Positions 21,601 to 32,536 of a stretch of 64,000 nucleotides of DNA are shown piece by piece. The notes beneath the pieces are model-generated. The model saw only the letters and a list, made by a program, of their open reading frames with translations. It had not been told where the DNA came from and searched no databases. This stretch comes from Lotus japonicus (taxonomy: Eukaryota > Streptophyta > Magnoliopsida > Fabales > Fabaceae). Position numbers and translations under genes: made by a program. The DNA lies in assembly GCF_012489685.1 (NCBI RefSeq), contig NC_080046.1, positions 45,905,176-45,969,175 of the forward strand. Reading direction: 5' to 3'. Position 1 is the stretch's first letter. Every line of letters starts with the position of its first letter.

Positions 21601-22712
21601 GTTCCGTTGTCTGTTCCTTGACTGCTCCCTGCTTCTCTGCGCTCATCTGCCTCTTCTTCTGGGCCACTGGCTTGAATCTACGGTCTACTGATAGCTTGTG
21701 ACTGCAGAATGCTGGGTCGATGCCCGACATATCTGCGGACGACCACGCAAATAGGTGCCCGTTGCTTCTCAGAAGGATCTCTAGTCGGTTTGAAAGATCC
21801 TGAGGGAGGTCTCGCGCCAGTTTGGTGGTTTGCTCGAGGCCACGACCGATCTGGACTGGTCGTGCTTCCCCGTCCGGCTTAAGACGTTGGTCCTCTCTGG
21901 ATTGGTCCACTCGCGGATCGATGTCCGTCAAGCATGCCCCTGCTCGGAGATGGAGGTTTTCGACCCTTTTGCCTCGGTCGGGCTCTTTCCTCTTGCGATC
22001 CTCTCGCGCCAATCTGCAGCTAGAGTTATAACACCCCCTGGCCATGGTTAGGTTTCCGCGCACGGAAATTGCCCTACCAGCCCACGGGTATTTTAGCATC
22101 AGGTGATGGGTGGAGATGATGGCTCGGTAGACATTGAGGCTCGGTCTGCCGATGATGGCGTTGTAGGCTGTTGGGCATTTCACCACTAAAAACCGTGCCT
22201 TGATAGTCCTGCAAACATTAGGGTCTCCTAGGGAGAGGTATGCATCAAAATATCCTAACAGTAGGACCCTGTCCCCAGTGAACCCGATCAGGTCATGGTC
22301 ATAGGGGATCAGGTCTTTCACAGATAAGCCTAGGGTTTTGTAAGCATCGTAAAACATAATGTCAGCAGAACTACCTGTATCGATGAGTACCCGCCGCACC
22401 TTACCGTTTGCGATGAGGGCTTCTACGACGATCGGGTCGTCCTCCTCGCCGGTGTCCGTGCCGTAGTCGTCTTCTGTGAAGGTGATGGGAACTTTCTGCT
22501 GCGGCGGACGAAGGGAGTTAGGACGAGGCCTCCCAGCGGCTGACATGATAACTCGAGTGCTTTTCTTCCGATTGTTGTTTGATGGTCCACCTGCTGCCCA
22601 TCCTCCAGCAATCGATCCGACATCGACCAGGTTGGTCCCGTGGCGTCGTCGTACGTCATCTTGGTCCCGCCGTTCTGGAGAGCGGCGCCGATCCGGACTT
22701 CGACGACGTTCG
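18659..22712 (-). pseudogene. Tat1 pol: protease, RT, dual RNase H, integrase
   Basis: Protease with LIDTGSSAD (about 22395). Reverse transcriptase with KKSNGKWRMCVDYTDLN, MLPFGLKNA and the catalytic YIDD (about 21205). The first gypsy RNase H (RTDQPIRQ ... ELSEHDIRYEPR) is followed by a second RNase H with DGSSN, NNQAEYEA, CDSLQVV and ENDRVDTLAK. Integrase has the zinc finger H...H...CDPCQ, core WGMDLLGP and DYFTKW, ITDNGTQF, and GQAEAENR. It ends WNATNLNRYYS. Three in-frame stops break an otherwise continuous frame: TAG 21349-21347, TAA 20710-20708 and TAG 19375-19373. The frame otherwise retains every catalytic motif, so decay is moderate. Confidence 0.9.
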
Positions 22713-23076
22713 TGTAGGATCACGCGCTTACCACTACGCCAAAACCAATTGGTGTTAGTGAGGGCGCAACGTTATTTCTTATAGCGTAGCAGACAGCGCT
22801 CCGTTTCGAATGCTACCTGCAGGCAAGATGCTGGCCCACCTGGACCCAACAATCCCCCCCCAGCACCTGCCAGCCAAACTAGCTGCACAGCATGCCTTCT
22901 GTGGGATTCGAACACGGGACCTGGCTCTGATACCACTTGTAGGATCACGCGCTTACCACTACGCCAAAACCAATTGGTGTTAGTGAGGGCGCAACGTTAT
23001 TTCTTATAGCGTAGCAGACAGCGCCCCGTTTCGAATGCTACCTGCAGGCAGGATGCTGGCCCACCTGGACCCAACA
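22713..23076 (-). mobile_element. Miniature LTR retrotransposon (TRIM/SMART-type), 364 bp, TSD GTTCG
   Basis: Two direct 139-bp LTRs, 22713-22851 and 22938-23076, differ at only two positions that I can see (T/C at about 22798 and A/G at about 22826 of the left copy). The 86-bp interior contains, on the minus strand directly after the 5' LTR, AGTGGTATCAGAGCC (initiator-tRNA-Met primer-binding site) and, directly before the 3' LTR, GTGCTGGGGGGGGAT (polypurine tract). LTRs are TG...CA. Perfect TSD GTTCG at 22708-22712 and 23077-23081. No coding capacity. Mobilised in trans by an autonomous element. Inserted between Tat1 gag and protease regions. Confidence 0.95.
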
Positions 23077-23081
23077 GTTCG

Positions 23082-26000
23082 AGAATCCTGCGTCGGTCGG
23101 GGGTTCTATGACGGGGGCTCCTTTCTCGAGGAGGTGTACGCGCCCGATTCCTGGGGGGGTCCGGGCACGGGCCCTGGGTGGGGTGGGTGATCGTTTGGGA
23201 GGTGGCGAATGTGGACGAGGGAGGTTGCCTGAGGAGAGGGCTACGTACTTTGACAATCTCCCGATTCTAACCAGCTCTTCCACCTTGTCTTTCAGGTTCA
23301 GACATTCGTCCGTGTTGTGACCGGGGCTGTCATGAAATTCGCAAAACCTATTGGAATCCAGCTTATCCCCCCGTGTGAGTAGTTGGGGGGGTTTGTCCCT
23401 GAGGTCAGTAGAGGCTCTCTCCCGCAAGATGCGGGAGAAGGAAGAGTTCAGGGGGGTGTAACTATCGAACTTCTTCCGCTTCTGCTTCTTTTCATCCTGG
23501 CTCTTCCGTCGCTGCTCTCGATCGCGCTTAGGTTCACCCGGGTCTCGGGTTTTCTCAGGGGGCCTATGGTCTGGGTTTTGATTGGTGGACCTTAATGTTG
23601 CTGCCTCCTCCATGTTAATATATTTCTCTGATCGGGTCTGGAATTCCTCCAGTGTCCTGGCTTTCTTCCCATTCAAAGAAGTTAAGAAAGGGCCTGGCCT
23701 AAGCGCTTGTCGTACCAAGATTAGGCGGACCTGAGGGAGGAGGTCCGGAATGTCTCATGCTTCTTTGTTGAAGCTGTAACACCCTCTAAACCCCGCATAA
23801 TAATATATCATAAATCAGAGTAAAATGCATAACACAGAGGGTGTCACACTTATTCTCCAGAAACATAAATCAAAACACATGTCATGCTCATAATAAATAT
23901 ATAGATTTTCCAACTTTAATGTCGCAACATCATATGCATAGCACAGCGGATTTATTTCAACTCCAAAATTTAACATAAAGAGAGTTCATAGGTAACTCTT
24001 AACATCAAGGTACAAAACTAAACGTTTCCCGGTGTTACATAACAGAGCATGACTCCCCTAACTAAACCGTAAATGAAAGACTAGCTCCTCCAACTAACCC
24101 TCGCGAGAAGCTCCACTATCTTCGGTACCTGAGCGATGTCGCATAGAACATCATTCCAACAGAAGGGTGAGAACTCATATCATATGGATAAGCATAATAA
24201 TAAATAATGTAAAAGCTTATCTATGCTCCACATAAATTACTCACATTCACTAACAAATAATAAATTATGTAATTTTAACATAATTAATCAAGTTCACAGT
24301 TATGGCAAATACTCCATAAATTATAGCTCAATTAGAACATATATAATAGTCTCTAATTACCACCACATCAAATCTCTCCAAAAATATCACCATAACACAT
24401 ATGACTCAAGTGAGACCCGTGCAAATGCCTTTGGTACCAAAGTTGTTATCCTTAGCGGTATCACCGCGTCCACTCCAGACAGATAACCACCAATAAAGCC
24501 CTCGCTCTAGGCTTCAAAACCACTCCAGTTTTGGGACAAGTCACTAGCCTCCACGAGAACTAGCAAACATTGCCTCTTGACAACTATGCAGTGTATTGTG
24601 CAAAACTCAACTAACATATGCATATTCAGACCATCTCCAAGTCCTAATTATTTTAGCATATTCATCACCAGTTGCACAAAACACATATTACATGTTATCA
24701 ATTATACAACTTGCAATCACAACAACTTAGCATCTCAAACATAACATCAATTCAGAAACAACATCATATAATGATTATTAAAAATAGATGTAAATTAAAT
24801 ATAATTCATATATAACAGGTTCTGCAACTATTTCCTAAAGACTGGATTTCTCTCTAAATTTTCCCAAAAACTCGCGACATGCTCATGCTCGCCATCTCGC
24901 GACATCTCACTGCACAACTCGCCATGTCGCGACATCTCACGACATCTCCCTACGCAACTTGCCATGTCGCTGAATAACTCGCCATGTCGCGACATCTCAC
25001 GACATCTCCCTACGCAACTCGCCATGTCGCGACATCTTGAGACATCTTCCTGCGCAACTCGCCATGTGCGCGCACCACACATCTAATGAACTATTAAACA
25101 GATGTAAATTATCAAATATACTCAGAAAAATCTAATATTTTTATCATAGTTCCGTATACACGTTTTGTAAACCTCTATAAATTTTCAAGTCACAATTCGA
25201 AGTACAAAAATCAGGAAAAATCGTACACTAACCGCAGTTCGTAAGAAACTGGACAGCTTAACCTATACTCACTAAAATACACATAACTAGAGCTACAGAC
25301 GTCGGAATGACGTGAAACCAGTGGAAAAAGTTTCCTAACAGAAAAACCTACAACTTTTATGAAGACTACTTCTTCAAATTCGGCCAATAACATAGCACGA
25401 AAAAGGGTACAAGAGAACGTAAATTTCTGCGCATCATGCAAGCCTATCATCTACCCCCAAAATCATCTAAAAACCAAACCCTAACTATTTCAATTTGGGA
25501 ATTTTTGCAACCTAGGGTTCCTAAATCATGCTTTCTATCATTATCCACTATCATACCAATCCATAAAACATGAATTCAAACCCTTACCTCTTGTAGATCA
25601 GTTCTAAGTTTTCTCCTCTTTTCTCCTCTCCTTCTCTGCTTTCACGTGTTTCTTGTTCTGCTTCTCTTCTAATCCTTATTTTTTTTTCTTTTCTTTCTTT
25701 CTATTTCACTCCTAACCCTTAAATAGCCATACAATGGGCCCCACTCTCAATTACTCACACTAAACCCTAAAACCTTATTTATCTATATCACATAATCACT
25801 TAATTATCTAACAAAATCACTTAATTACCATATAACATAATACTAATTAAAATAAAATAATAAATAACCTAATAACAGAAAATGGGGTGTTACAGAAGCG
25901 GTTAAGGAAAGCCTTCAGGGATTTCTTCTCGCCTTGCTTGATCAGGGCCAGTGTTTCTTCTGACTTCGGAATGTTTCTCACCGAGGAATACTGGGTTAAG

Positions 26001-26592
26001 AAGTTGGACATGACTCCTTCCCAGTTGTGGATGGAGTTGTTGGGGAGGTTTTGGAACCAGTTCATCGGGCCCTTCCCCAAGCTCATCGGGAAGCAGCGGC
26101 AGTAGATCGGGGCAGTAGCCCCGGCATACTGCATGGCTCCCACGAAGAAGTTGATGTGCTCCGTCGGGTCGGAGTCACCCTCATAGAGCTTCATTTTGGG
26201 CCTTGACCATCCTGGGGGAAAGGGGGTCGCCATGATGTCTGAGGTAAGGTCACCAGGGTACCGTGTGGGCGGATCGGGTCCCTGAGGGGCTCCCAGGTGG
26301 AAATGGGGCTCCTCCGTCCGGAGTAACTTCTGCGCGGGGAGTGGTACCTGCGGTGATGGGGGGGTTGATTCACGGCCCTTTCGGTTGTTTGCTCTTGGCC
26401 ATGATCGTTGTGGTAGTCTGACGGGGGAGGTGGCCTCCTTCCCGTCTCCCCCTCTTGAGAGAACGTCGGCTCTTGTCTAGAGAGTTCCTCCAGTTGGCGG
26501 AGGCGCGCTCGAAGGGCGCGGATCTCGTCCCGAGTGTTGCGGGCTTGGACATTGCGCTCCTGCCCTTCCTCCGGAGGATGTTCCTCCTCCAT
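23082..26592 (-). pseudogene. Tat1 gag (split by a solo LTR)
   Basis: From the ATG at 26592 (MEEEHPPEEGQ) a charged N-terminal region is followed, after a frameshift at about 26265, by the capsid (GWSRPKMKLYEGDSDPTEH, then NWFQNLPNNSI and a KKSLKAFLNRF end). The frame stops at the solo LTR 23775-25894 and resumes at 23769 with LRPGPFLTSLNGKKARTLEE and a CCHC-like knuckle CEFHDSPGHNTDEC. This is the retrotransposon_gag domain of Tat/Ogre-type elements. The product would form virus-like particles. The minus-strand leader between 26592 and about 26790 has no gag homology. Confidence 0.85.
23775..25894. mobile_element. 2.1-kb solo LTR with TSD GAAGC
   Basis: Begins TGTAACACCCTCTAAACCCC (23775) and ends ATGGGGTGTTACA (25894), flanked by GAAGC at 23770-23774 and 25895-25899. 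The flanks are two parts of Tat1 gag. The interior is AT-rich and non-coding, with a GC-richer minisatellite at 24865-25075 built on CTCGCCATGTCGCGACATCT. The terminal motif TGTAA(C/G)ACCC...GGGGTGTTACA is shared with the solo LTR 3644-7791, although lengths and interiors differ. Confidence 0.88.
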
Positions 26593-26780
26593 CGCCCTAA
26601 CCCGGGATCGGTAGATTTCTATTCCCGGACTACGTGGATCGTGATTCAGAAGAGTGGAGCTTGTTCTTCTAAGCGATTGTTTTCGAGGGATTTGGAGATT
26701 GTGATCCAGAGGAAGATTCTTTGATTTTCCATACAGTTTCTTCCGTTTCTGAGTTTTTCCGGAGAGATTCTCCAATTTCG

Positions 26781-27926
26781 ATGGAAACACGTCGCAGACG
26801 ACGTGATGACGATCCAGAGCATCGGCATGTTTCGCCGACGCGCCGCGTCAGAGGCAGGCCACGACATGCGCAGGTTCAACGAGAGAAGACGGATCATGTG
26901 ACTCCTCCTGCTCCGCCTCCACCTCATCCTTCTCCAACACCTCCGTTTCCCTCACCGCCGTCCTCGCCAGAGCAGCAGAGGTCACCAGCGGCGTCAGGAA
27001 AAGAGACTCAGACACCTCAGGCACCGATCTCCAGTCAAGATTGGAGGCGTCTGATTAGTAGTATTGACGACATACGACAGCGAAACGAGTATCTCCAAGA
27101 GCGGCTAGAGTATTACCACATTGAGCAGCAAGATGAGGGAGAGCGCGAGGCAGAGGCTGTGGCGGAGTTCGAACCGTTTTCAGCAGTAGTGAGAGAAGTT
27201 GCCATTCCAGACAATATGAAGAATATAGTGCTGGAAACCTACAGTGGAAAGGCTGATCCCAAGGAGCACTTGCTGTATTTCAACACGAAGATGGTGATCA
27301 GCGCCGCTTCTGATGCGGTCAAGTGTAGGATGTTTCCAGCCACATTCAAAGGAACGACAATGGCATGGTTCACGACTCTACCACAAGGATCCATCACGAA
27401 CTTTCATGACTTCTCGTCCAAATTCCTTGTCTAGTTCTCGGCGAGCAAAACTAAGAAGGTGACGATTGAAGATTTGTACAATGTGCGTTAATCCGAGGGA
27501 GAGACTTTGAAGCAGTACGTGAAGCGGTTCAGCGCTGCATCAGTAAAGATAGAGGAATCCGAGCCAAATGCCTGCGCCCACGCCTTTAAAAATGGACTGC
27601 AGCCAGGAAAGCTAAATAGTAAATTGAGCCGAAAGCCAGCCAAGTCAATGGCGGAGGTGCGAGCCCAGGCGAACACGTACATACTTGACGAGGAGGATGA
27701 CGCTTTTAAGCGAAGGCACGCGAAGGTAGAGAAGGATGGCGAACAGAGGGACGTGTCACCAGAGGACAAGCCGAGCAAGGAGAAAGCAGAAGACGGGACA
27801 GGAAGGTTCGGACTGGGGAAAAGGCACCGAGGGAATCTTTGTATCCCGAAAAGGAAAATTTTGAGTGACGCCGGCCCTGGCATCAGGCTGACCCTCGTCG
27901 TCGAGAGGAGGCAGGAAAAAGCTTGA
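26781..27926 (+). pseudogene. Tat2 gag
   Basis: ATG at 26781 (METRRRRRDDDPE) opens a proline/arginine-rich N-terminus, then the capsid with KNIVLETYSGKADPKEHL, TFKGTTMAWFTTLPQ and GSITNFHDFSSKF, and continues through GETLKQYVKRF and ACAHAFKNGLQPGKL. Two in-frame stops, TAG 27432-27434 and TAA 27489-27491, fall where the family has glutamine codons. The frame is otherwise continuous to TGA at 27924, a few bases before the Sirevirus LTR. The zinc knuckle expected downstream is missing. Confidence 0.85.
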
Positions 27927-27932
27927 ACGCCC

Positions 27933-29179
27933 TGCAGGTGCGAAAAACACTAGAAAGGGGGGGGGGGGGGTTTGAATAGAGTTTTTGAATCTCGGGTATA
28001 CTTTTAAGCTTTTTCAAAACTCAAAGATAAAAACTAAGTGCTGAATAATAGGAAGTAAAGCACACGAGTATTTTATCCTGGTTCACTTGAGATAAAAGCT
28101 CAAGCTAATCCAGTCCACCTGTGAAGGTGATTTCTTCCTTCTTCTGATGAAGGCAATCCACTAAAATCAATGAGTGTTACAACTGCACTTTGCAACCTGC
28201 TAAGTGACTAACAATACACTGATTTTCTCACTAGTATCCTCTTAAGAAGCTGATCTACCGATCCTCTTAAGACTAGCTAAATACTGAATCAGCCTTGATT
28301 CAGTCCTCTCAAGATCCGACCAACCTTGGTCTCTTGATGAACTTTACAAAATGTGTAAAAGGTTTCGGGTTTACAATAAGTGCTTCTAACAAGCGAATAG
28401 TAAACTCAGAAGTTTAAGAACAGTGAAGAAATAATGCTAAGAGAATGGTTCGTATGTGTTGAATATTTTCAGCAAAGTTTCTTAGCTTCTTTCTTCTTTC
28501 TTCAGACTTTATATACTCCAAGACTTGTGATGTAGCCGTTGCTAGGGTTTTATCCGTTGGAGTGGCAATTCTGTAATATCAGACTGCTAGGCTGTACAAG
28601 GTAGGTGGCGGACAGACTGAGACTTGTACGATGTTGTACTGTGATAGCGACCTGTCCTCTCACCGGTTGACTTGAGATCAAGGAGCTTCAGATGAATGTA
28701 GGTGAAGCTTCTGATCATGGTCAGATTGAAGCTTGGAGTCTTCTGACCATGCAACTTCTGCTTCTGAACAAGTTCCTCAGAACTTCTGATCGTCAGAGCT
28801 AGAATAGCTTGGGTCTTCAGAACCAACTTCTTGCAAGTCTTCAGAACTTGAGTCTTCTGCTTCTGGACCGTTCCACTGGAACATCTGGTCTTCAGAACTT
28901 CTGACTTGAGTTCTTCAGATCTTCTTGAGAGCTTCCATCTTCAGAACTTCTGAAGTATTTGCCACTGTTCAGAACGAACATGGTAGGATAATGAGCTCTC
29001 TTTTTAGTAACCCTTGGTTCTTCTTCTTCTGAACGAATAGGCTTGGGTCAGATTCAGAACCTGTTTGTCACAGCTTAAAAAGACAAACGTTAGGGTACCA
29101 CAATTGTTCATCATCACAAACCTTAATTGTAATCATCAAAACATAGAGATGCAACCACTGATCAAACCTTGATCTTACA
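27933..29179 (-). repeat. 3' LTR of the Sirevirus-type element
   Basis: Minus-strand TGTAAGATCAAGG (29179) to CACCTGCA (27933). Shared landmarks with 55936-59022 are a G run after AACACTAGAAAG (here 27957-27970), ATTTTATCCTGGTTCACTTG, GTGAAGGTGATTTCTTCCTT, GTTACAACTGCACTT, GTGACTAACAATACACTGA and the terminal GATCTTACA. The G run of about 14 is likely length-variable. The region 28640-28970 is dense in CTTCTGA/TCAGAAC repeats. Confidence 0.85.
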
Positions 29180-29200
29180 ATCTCCCCCTTTTTGATGATG
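29180..29200 (-). other. Polypurine tract of the Sirevirus-type element
   Basis: The minus strand reads AAAAAGGGGGAGAT immediately before the LTR start TGTAAG. It is preceded by TTTTGTCATCATC, the arrangement typical of SIRE1-like elements. It fixes the orientation and identifies the adjoining repeat as the 3' LTR. Confidence 0.8.
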
Positions 29201-29822
29201 ACAAAACAAGTATTTTGATGAACAATTTTTACACAATAAACTGAATACACAAGAGAGAAAAGATCAGAGATTAAACTTATCCTTGTGTAACAGTTTGCTA
29301 TGCTCTTTCTGAATCAAGGGCAGCACCTGATTCTGAGCTAGGGTCTCCCCCTGACTCCCCTTGAATCTATGACTTGATGAATTGGTGAATAGTTTAGATT
29401 CGGAGTCTGGTTATGTGATCAGATTTTACGCTTGAATAGATGTATACTCATCAGAAGTGATGGTTCAGAACTTAGCGTATATCACATAATAACATAGAGT
29501 CTTGTCTAGATATAATTGGAATAAGACGTCAGAAGCAAGATTAGTTCAAAATGTATTCCTTATCTGAGACGCTTGACAATATCTATGTGCTATAAGTATT
29601 GATACTTGTTCTCCTCTGCTGGTTTTATATAATATAAAAGTTTATCAAAACCATAAAAGTTTATCAAAACCATTTTATGTACTCCCCCTTTTTGTCATAA
29701 TCAAAAAGAGTGAAAAACAAAATCAACAATAACAATAACAGCAAATGAGGCAAATAAAATATGTTATTATTACTGAACGGAGAAGAAGTACAAAGGATCG
29801 AGAGGAACGAAGAAGACTAATC

Positions 29823-30239
29823 CTAGATAAATAGGAAAGCTCTAGAATTCTTCATGGAGAGAAGTTGAAGGTGGAGAGGACGAATGTCCGTATCAATTGA
29901 GGCTAACTGAGTAGCCAGTTCCTCCTTCGAGTGAACAGTCTCCTGGACCGCCTCTGGATCCGCTTCATCGTTAACTGCTTCATATGCCAGAAGCATGCAA
30001 ATGCCCTGGAGCTGATCTTCAACGTCCTTTCGGCGAGTGGTCAGACGCAGGAGGTCAGTCAGAACTTCTTGAAGGTTCTGAAGACAGAGAGTTTGATGAG
30101 AAGTGAGCCAGCAGTTCAGAAGAGTCTCAATCTTCTCAAGAGCGTGAGAGATCTGAGAAGAAGATAGATTGACACTCCATGGAAAGACTTGATCGAATAC
30201 CAGAGTCTTGAGTTCAGATATCAAATTGACAGTAGTCAT
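29823..30239 (-). CDS. Small Sirevirus-associated ORF, unknown function
   Basis: From ATG at 30239 a 138-residue, helix-rich frame (MTTVNLISELKTLVFDQVF ... QLLSMKNSRAFLFI) without cysteines of a known domain. I favour the ATG at 30239 over the longer frame because the upstream residues are purely hydrophobic and low complexity. It lies between the env-like region and the polypurine tract. No function can be proposed. Confidence 0.4.
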   Translation of the reverse strand: MTTVNLISELKTLVFDQVFPWSVNLSSSQISHALEKIETLLNCWLTSHQTLCLQNLQEVLTDLLRLTTRRKDVEDQLQGICMLLAYEAVNDEADPEAVQETVHSKEELATQLASIDTDIRPLHLQLLSMKNSRAFLFI

Positions 30240-30477
30240 GGTGATTTGGAGGAGATAAGAATAGAGAAGAATGGAATTGAATGTGAATGGGAAGATGAAC
30301 GCAGTGAATATAAAGAAGAAAAGTAACAGAAAACCATGCATAAAACTTATCAATCATAAAAGCATGTGAGTTACTAATGGACGGTGCATTGAATCAGAGA
30401 ATGAAAAACTTAACACGGCCAACATGAAATAAATTCAGTCATAATGAATAAATGCATGCATGATAGAGATGAGAAAT

Positions 30478-31211
30478 TCAGGGCTTGGAGGTGGAAGGAA
30501 GATTGTCCATAAGATATTTCATGATGGCTTCCATTTTGCTTGAGGACTCTGCAATCTGCTTGCTCTGCTCAGTCTGAACTTGTCCTTGTTGCTCAACCAT
30601 CTGAAACAATCGATGCTGATCATCTTGAATCCTGTCAATCCGGGCAGCTAAAATGGCAACTTCTGGAGCTGGAACAGAAGTGGGAACTTCTGATGCTTGT
30701 GGATGAGTGGCAGCTTCAGCTTCTGAAGTCATAACAGTATCAACGTGAATCTGCCCTTGTTTCTGAACTTCATCACCAACTGCATCTTCCAGAATAACTA
30801 TACCATCTGTGCTTTCTTCTTCTTCCTCTGCTGAGAGCATCACAACATCCTCTGAAGTACATTCAGAGAGAACACATGGTCTTTCAGCCATAGCTCGTCT
30901 CATGGGCTCACACACCTTGTGCAGCACTCTCTGCCTCTGCTCATAGGCCCTCTCAGATGCATCATGAACTCTTAGTCTTTTCTCCCTGCTAAGCTGCTTC
31001 TGAAGTTCATGACTTTTGCCTTCTGACCAACTCTCAAATGCAGACCATAGACTATCAACAAGAGAGGCATCAAACTGATTATCAGTTACCTGATACAGCC
31101 AGTTCAGCCTTCTGATGGCCTCTGCAGAAAACTCCTGAATGAGTTGAGGAAGATTCTGAGGAAGGAAGGAGGTGGCCAGGGTCAGAACAGGCTGAGGAGT
31201 TCTGCTGGACC
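30478..31211 (-). pseudogene. Sirevirus env-like ORF, 5' truncated
   Basis: Minus frame from the truncation at about 31211 (PQPVLTLATSFLPQNLPQLI, RRLNWLYQVTDNQFD) through an acidic region (SAEEEEESTDG) to a C-terminal heptad-rich segment (LAARIDRIQDDQHRLFQMVE ... MEAIMKYLMDNLPS), a predicted coiled coil. This matches the region between pol and the 3' LTR of Sireviruses, historically called envelope-like. No signal peptide or transmembrane segment is visible in the surviving part. Its N-terminal part and native start are missing. Confidence 0.65.
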
Positions 31212-31978
31212 AAGGCAGCTCTGCTGATATCATCTACGGAGACGCATTCGGTCAGCTGGGATTAACGGATAAAGTTTAATGCCTTATACAGGGACTCTGG
31301 TGGGGTTTTCGGGCGAGCAAGTTTGGGTGCGAGGATACATAGATTTGGACACAATCTTTGGGATTGATGAGAATGCCAAGCTCCTTCGTGTGAGATACCT
31401 CGTGATACAGGTCATAGCTTCATACAACGTCATTATAGGAAGGAACACACTTAACCGTCTTTGTGCGGTAATCTCCACGGCTCACCTAGCGGTTAAGTAT
31501 TCGCTGATGTGCGGAAGAGTGGGAAAGATTGCAGTCGACCAAAGGCGAGCCAGAGAATGTTACAATAACTGCCTCAGCATGTACGGCAAAAAAGGAGTTG
31601 GTGAGGGACATCAGTGTCATGAAATAGAGATTCAAGAGGGAAATCAGAACAAGAGGGGTAAGTAGGAGCACAGGGTAGGAGAGATTGCCGAGGAAAAGGT
31701 AAAGAGACAACGGAAGAATCAAAGGCAAGCAAAAGAGGTTGAGGAAACAGAAAGAAAAGGACCGTTCACCGACATTAGAGCAGAGGAACGCTGGGCAGGG
31801 ATAGTTGATGGTCTAGAAAGGTACAAATTCAGTAGAGGAGTGTTGGCAATTGAGCCCAGGCTCACATCTGAACAGGAACGGCGTTTGGAAAAGTTGGTAG
31901 AGGAAAATTTTGACCTCTTCAGCTGGAGCCCTAAAGATATGGAATTTGGTAACTTCCGCAGTTCAGGAAACCAACTTT
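31212..31978 (+). pseudogene. Tat2 protease and start of RT (truncated)
   Basis: Begins within the protease active-site region (GSSADIIYGDAFGQLGL), suffers a one-base deletion at about 31277, then continues LVGFSGEQVWVRGYIDL ... YNVIIGRNTLNRL ... STAHLAVKY. TAG at 31663 is in frame. The linker to RT (EPRLTSEQERRLEKLVEEN, FDLFSWSPKDM) follows and then homology ends abruptly. The aspartate of the DTG triad and everything N-terminal were removed with the Sirevirus junction. Confidence 0.75.
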
Positions 31979-32074
31979 GATAAGCAAGGGACCGAGCGTG
32001 CAGGGGGAAAGAAGAGCGGTGAGCCCAGGGGCGGACTTGAGAATTCTCCAACGCCATGAGGGCGGGAAGAAAAG

Positions 32075-32250
32075 AACAGAGCTGCTTGGACAGGATTGGG
32101 ATAAGCTAGAGGCAGGGCGAGGAGGCCCGACCTACCGCATCAAGGATAAAGGTAAGGCCAGGGCAAGGCAACGGGAATCGGCGAGAGGAGAGTTCTTCAG
32201 GGGCAAGAAAGGTAAAAGGAGCGTGCAAGAGAGTGAATTGGCAACCCGCT
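32075..32250 (+). pseudogene. Tat2 integrase C-terminal remnant
   Basis: The frame DKLEAGRGGPTYRIKD parallels GKLAANWEGPYRVTEA near the C-terminus of Tat1 integrase, with several substitutions and shifts. Hence the RT, RNase H and integrase core of Tat2 (about 3 kb) have been deleted between about 31978 and 32075. From 32340 to 32530 there is only 3' untranslated sequence. Confidence 0.5.
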
Positions 32251-32536
32251 GGCAAGAACGCCAAATCTGCGGTGGCGTGGAGTGGGTGGCAAGCACGTCA
32301 GGAACAAAGGATGAGGTTCTGGGCACGATACTTTGACAGGGAAGTTCGTTGACAAGGGCGAGAGCGCAGCGGAAGGGTCGGATCAAAGCCAGTAGGATCA
32401 AAAATAAAGATGCACTCTTTTTCTTTGACACGGGAGTTTTTTAATGAGGCATCCCTCGATGTACAAAAAATCTTTTACAAATGAAATATAAAAAGGATAT
32501 TCACCAGCAATACTCCTAATTCAAAAGATATGGTCG

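Larger units (their letters stand above)
14289..26750 (-). mobile_element. Ty3/gypsy Tat-lineage element 1 (Tat1), 5' end lost
   Basis: Reading on the minus strand: leader and gag (from 26592), protease, reverse transcriptase, a duplicated RNase H region and integrase (to 18659), tandem-repeat 3' untranslated region, an oppositely oriented gene (15845-17939, +), polypurine tract and 3' LTR (14910 to 14289). Dual RNase H and an extra antisense ORF between integrase and 3' LTR are known hallmarks of the plant Tat lineage (Grande, Retand and relatives). The 3' LTR meets host DNA at GCAAC/TG. The partner TSD and 5' LTR are missing because the element breaks near 26720-26780 against Tat2. It is interrupted by a miniature LTR element (22713-23076) and a solo LTR (23775-25894). 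Confidence 0.85.
27933..31211 (-). mobile_element. Truncated Sirevirus-type Copia element (env-like region plus 3' LTR)
   Basis: On the minus strand: an env-like region (31211-30478), a second small frame (30239-29823), a polypurine tract (about 29200-29180) and a 1.25-kb LTR (29179-27933). No gag-pol is present. The left end is a clean LTR end, TGCAGG, preceded by CGCCC. The right end is not an LTR and lies within Tat2 protease-coding DNA (the minus frame reads from Tat2 antisense straight into the env-like frame). So the 5' part of the insert was deleted together with adjoining Tat2 DNA. A solo LTR of the same family is at 55936-59022. Confidence 0.8.

Noticed and set aside
22895..22937. 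tRNA gene suggested by GATTCGAACAC and GGTATCAGAGCC
   Set aside because: These are the primer-binding site and a T-loop-like stretch in the 86-bp interior of the miniature LTR element. No cloverleaf can be drawn.
21822..23595. Plus-strand ORFs opposite Tat1 gag-protease
   Set aside because: Antisense shadows. The minus frames carry the conserved motifs.
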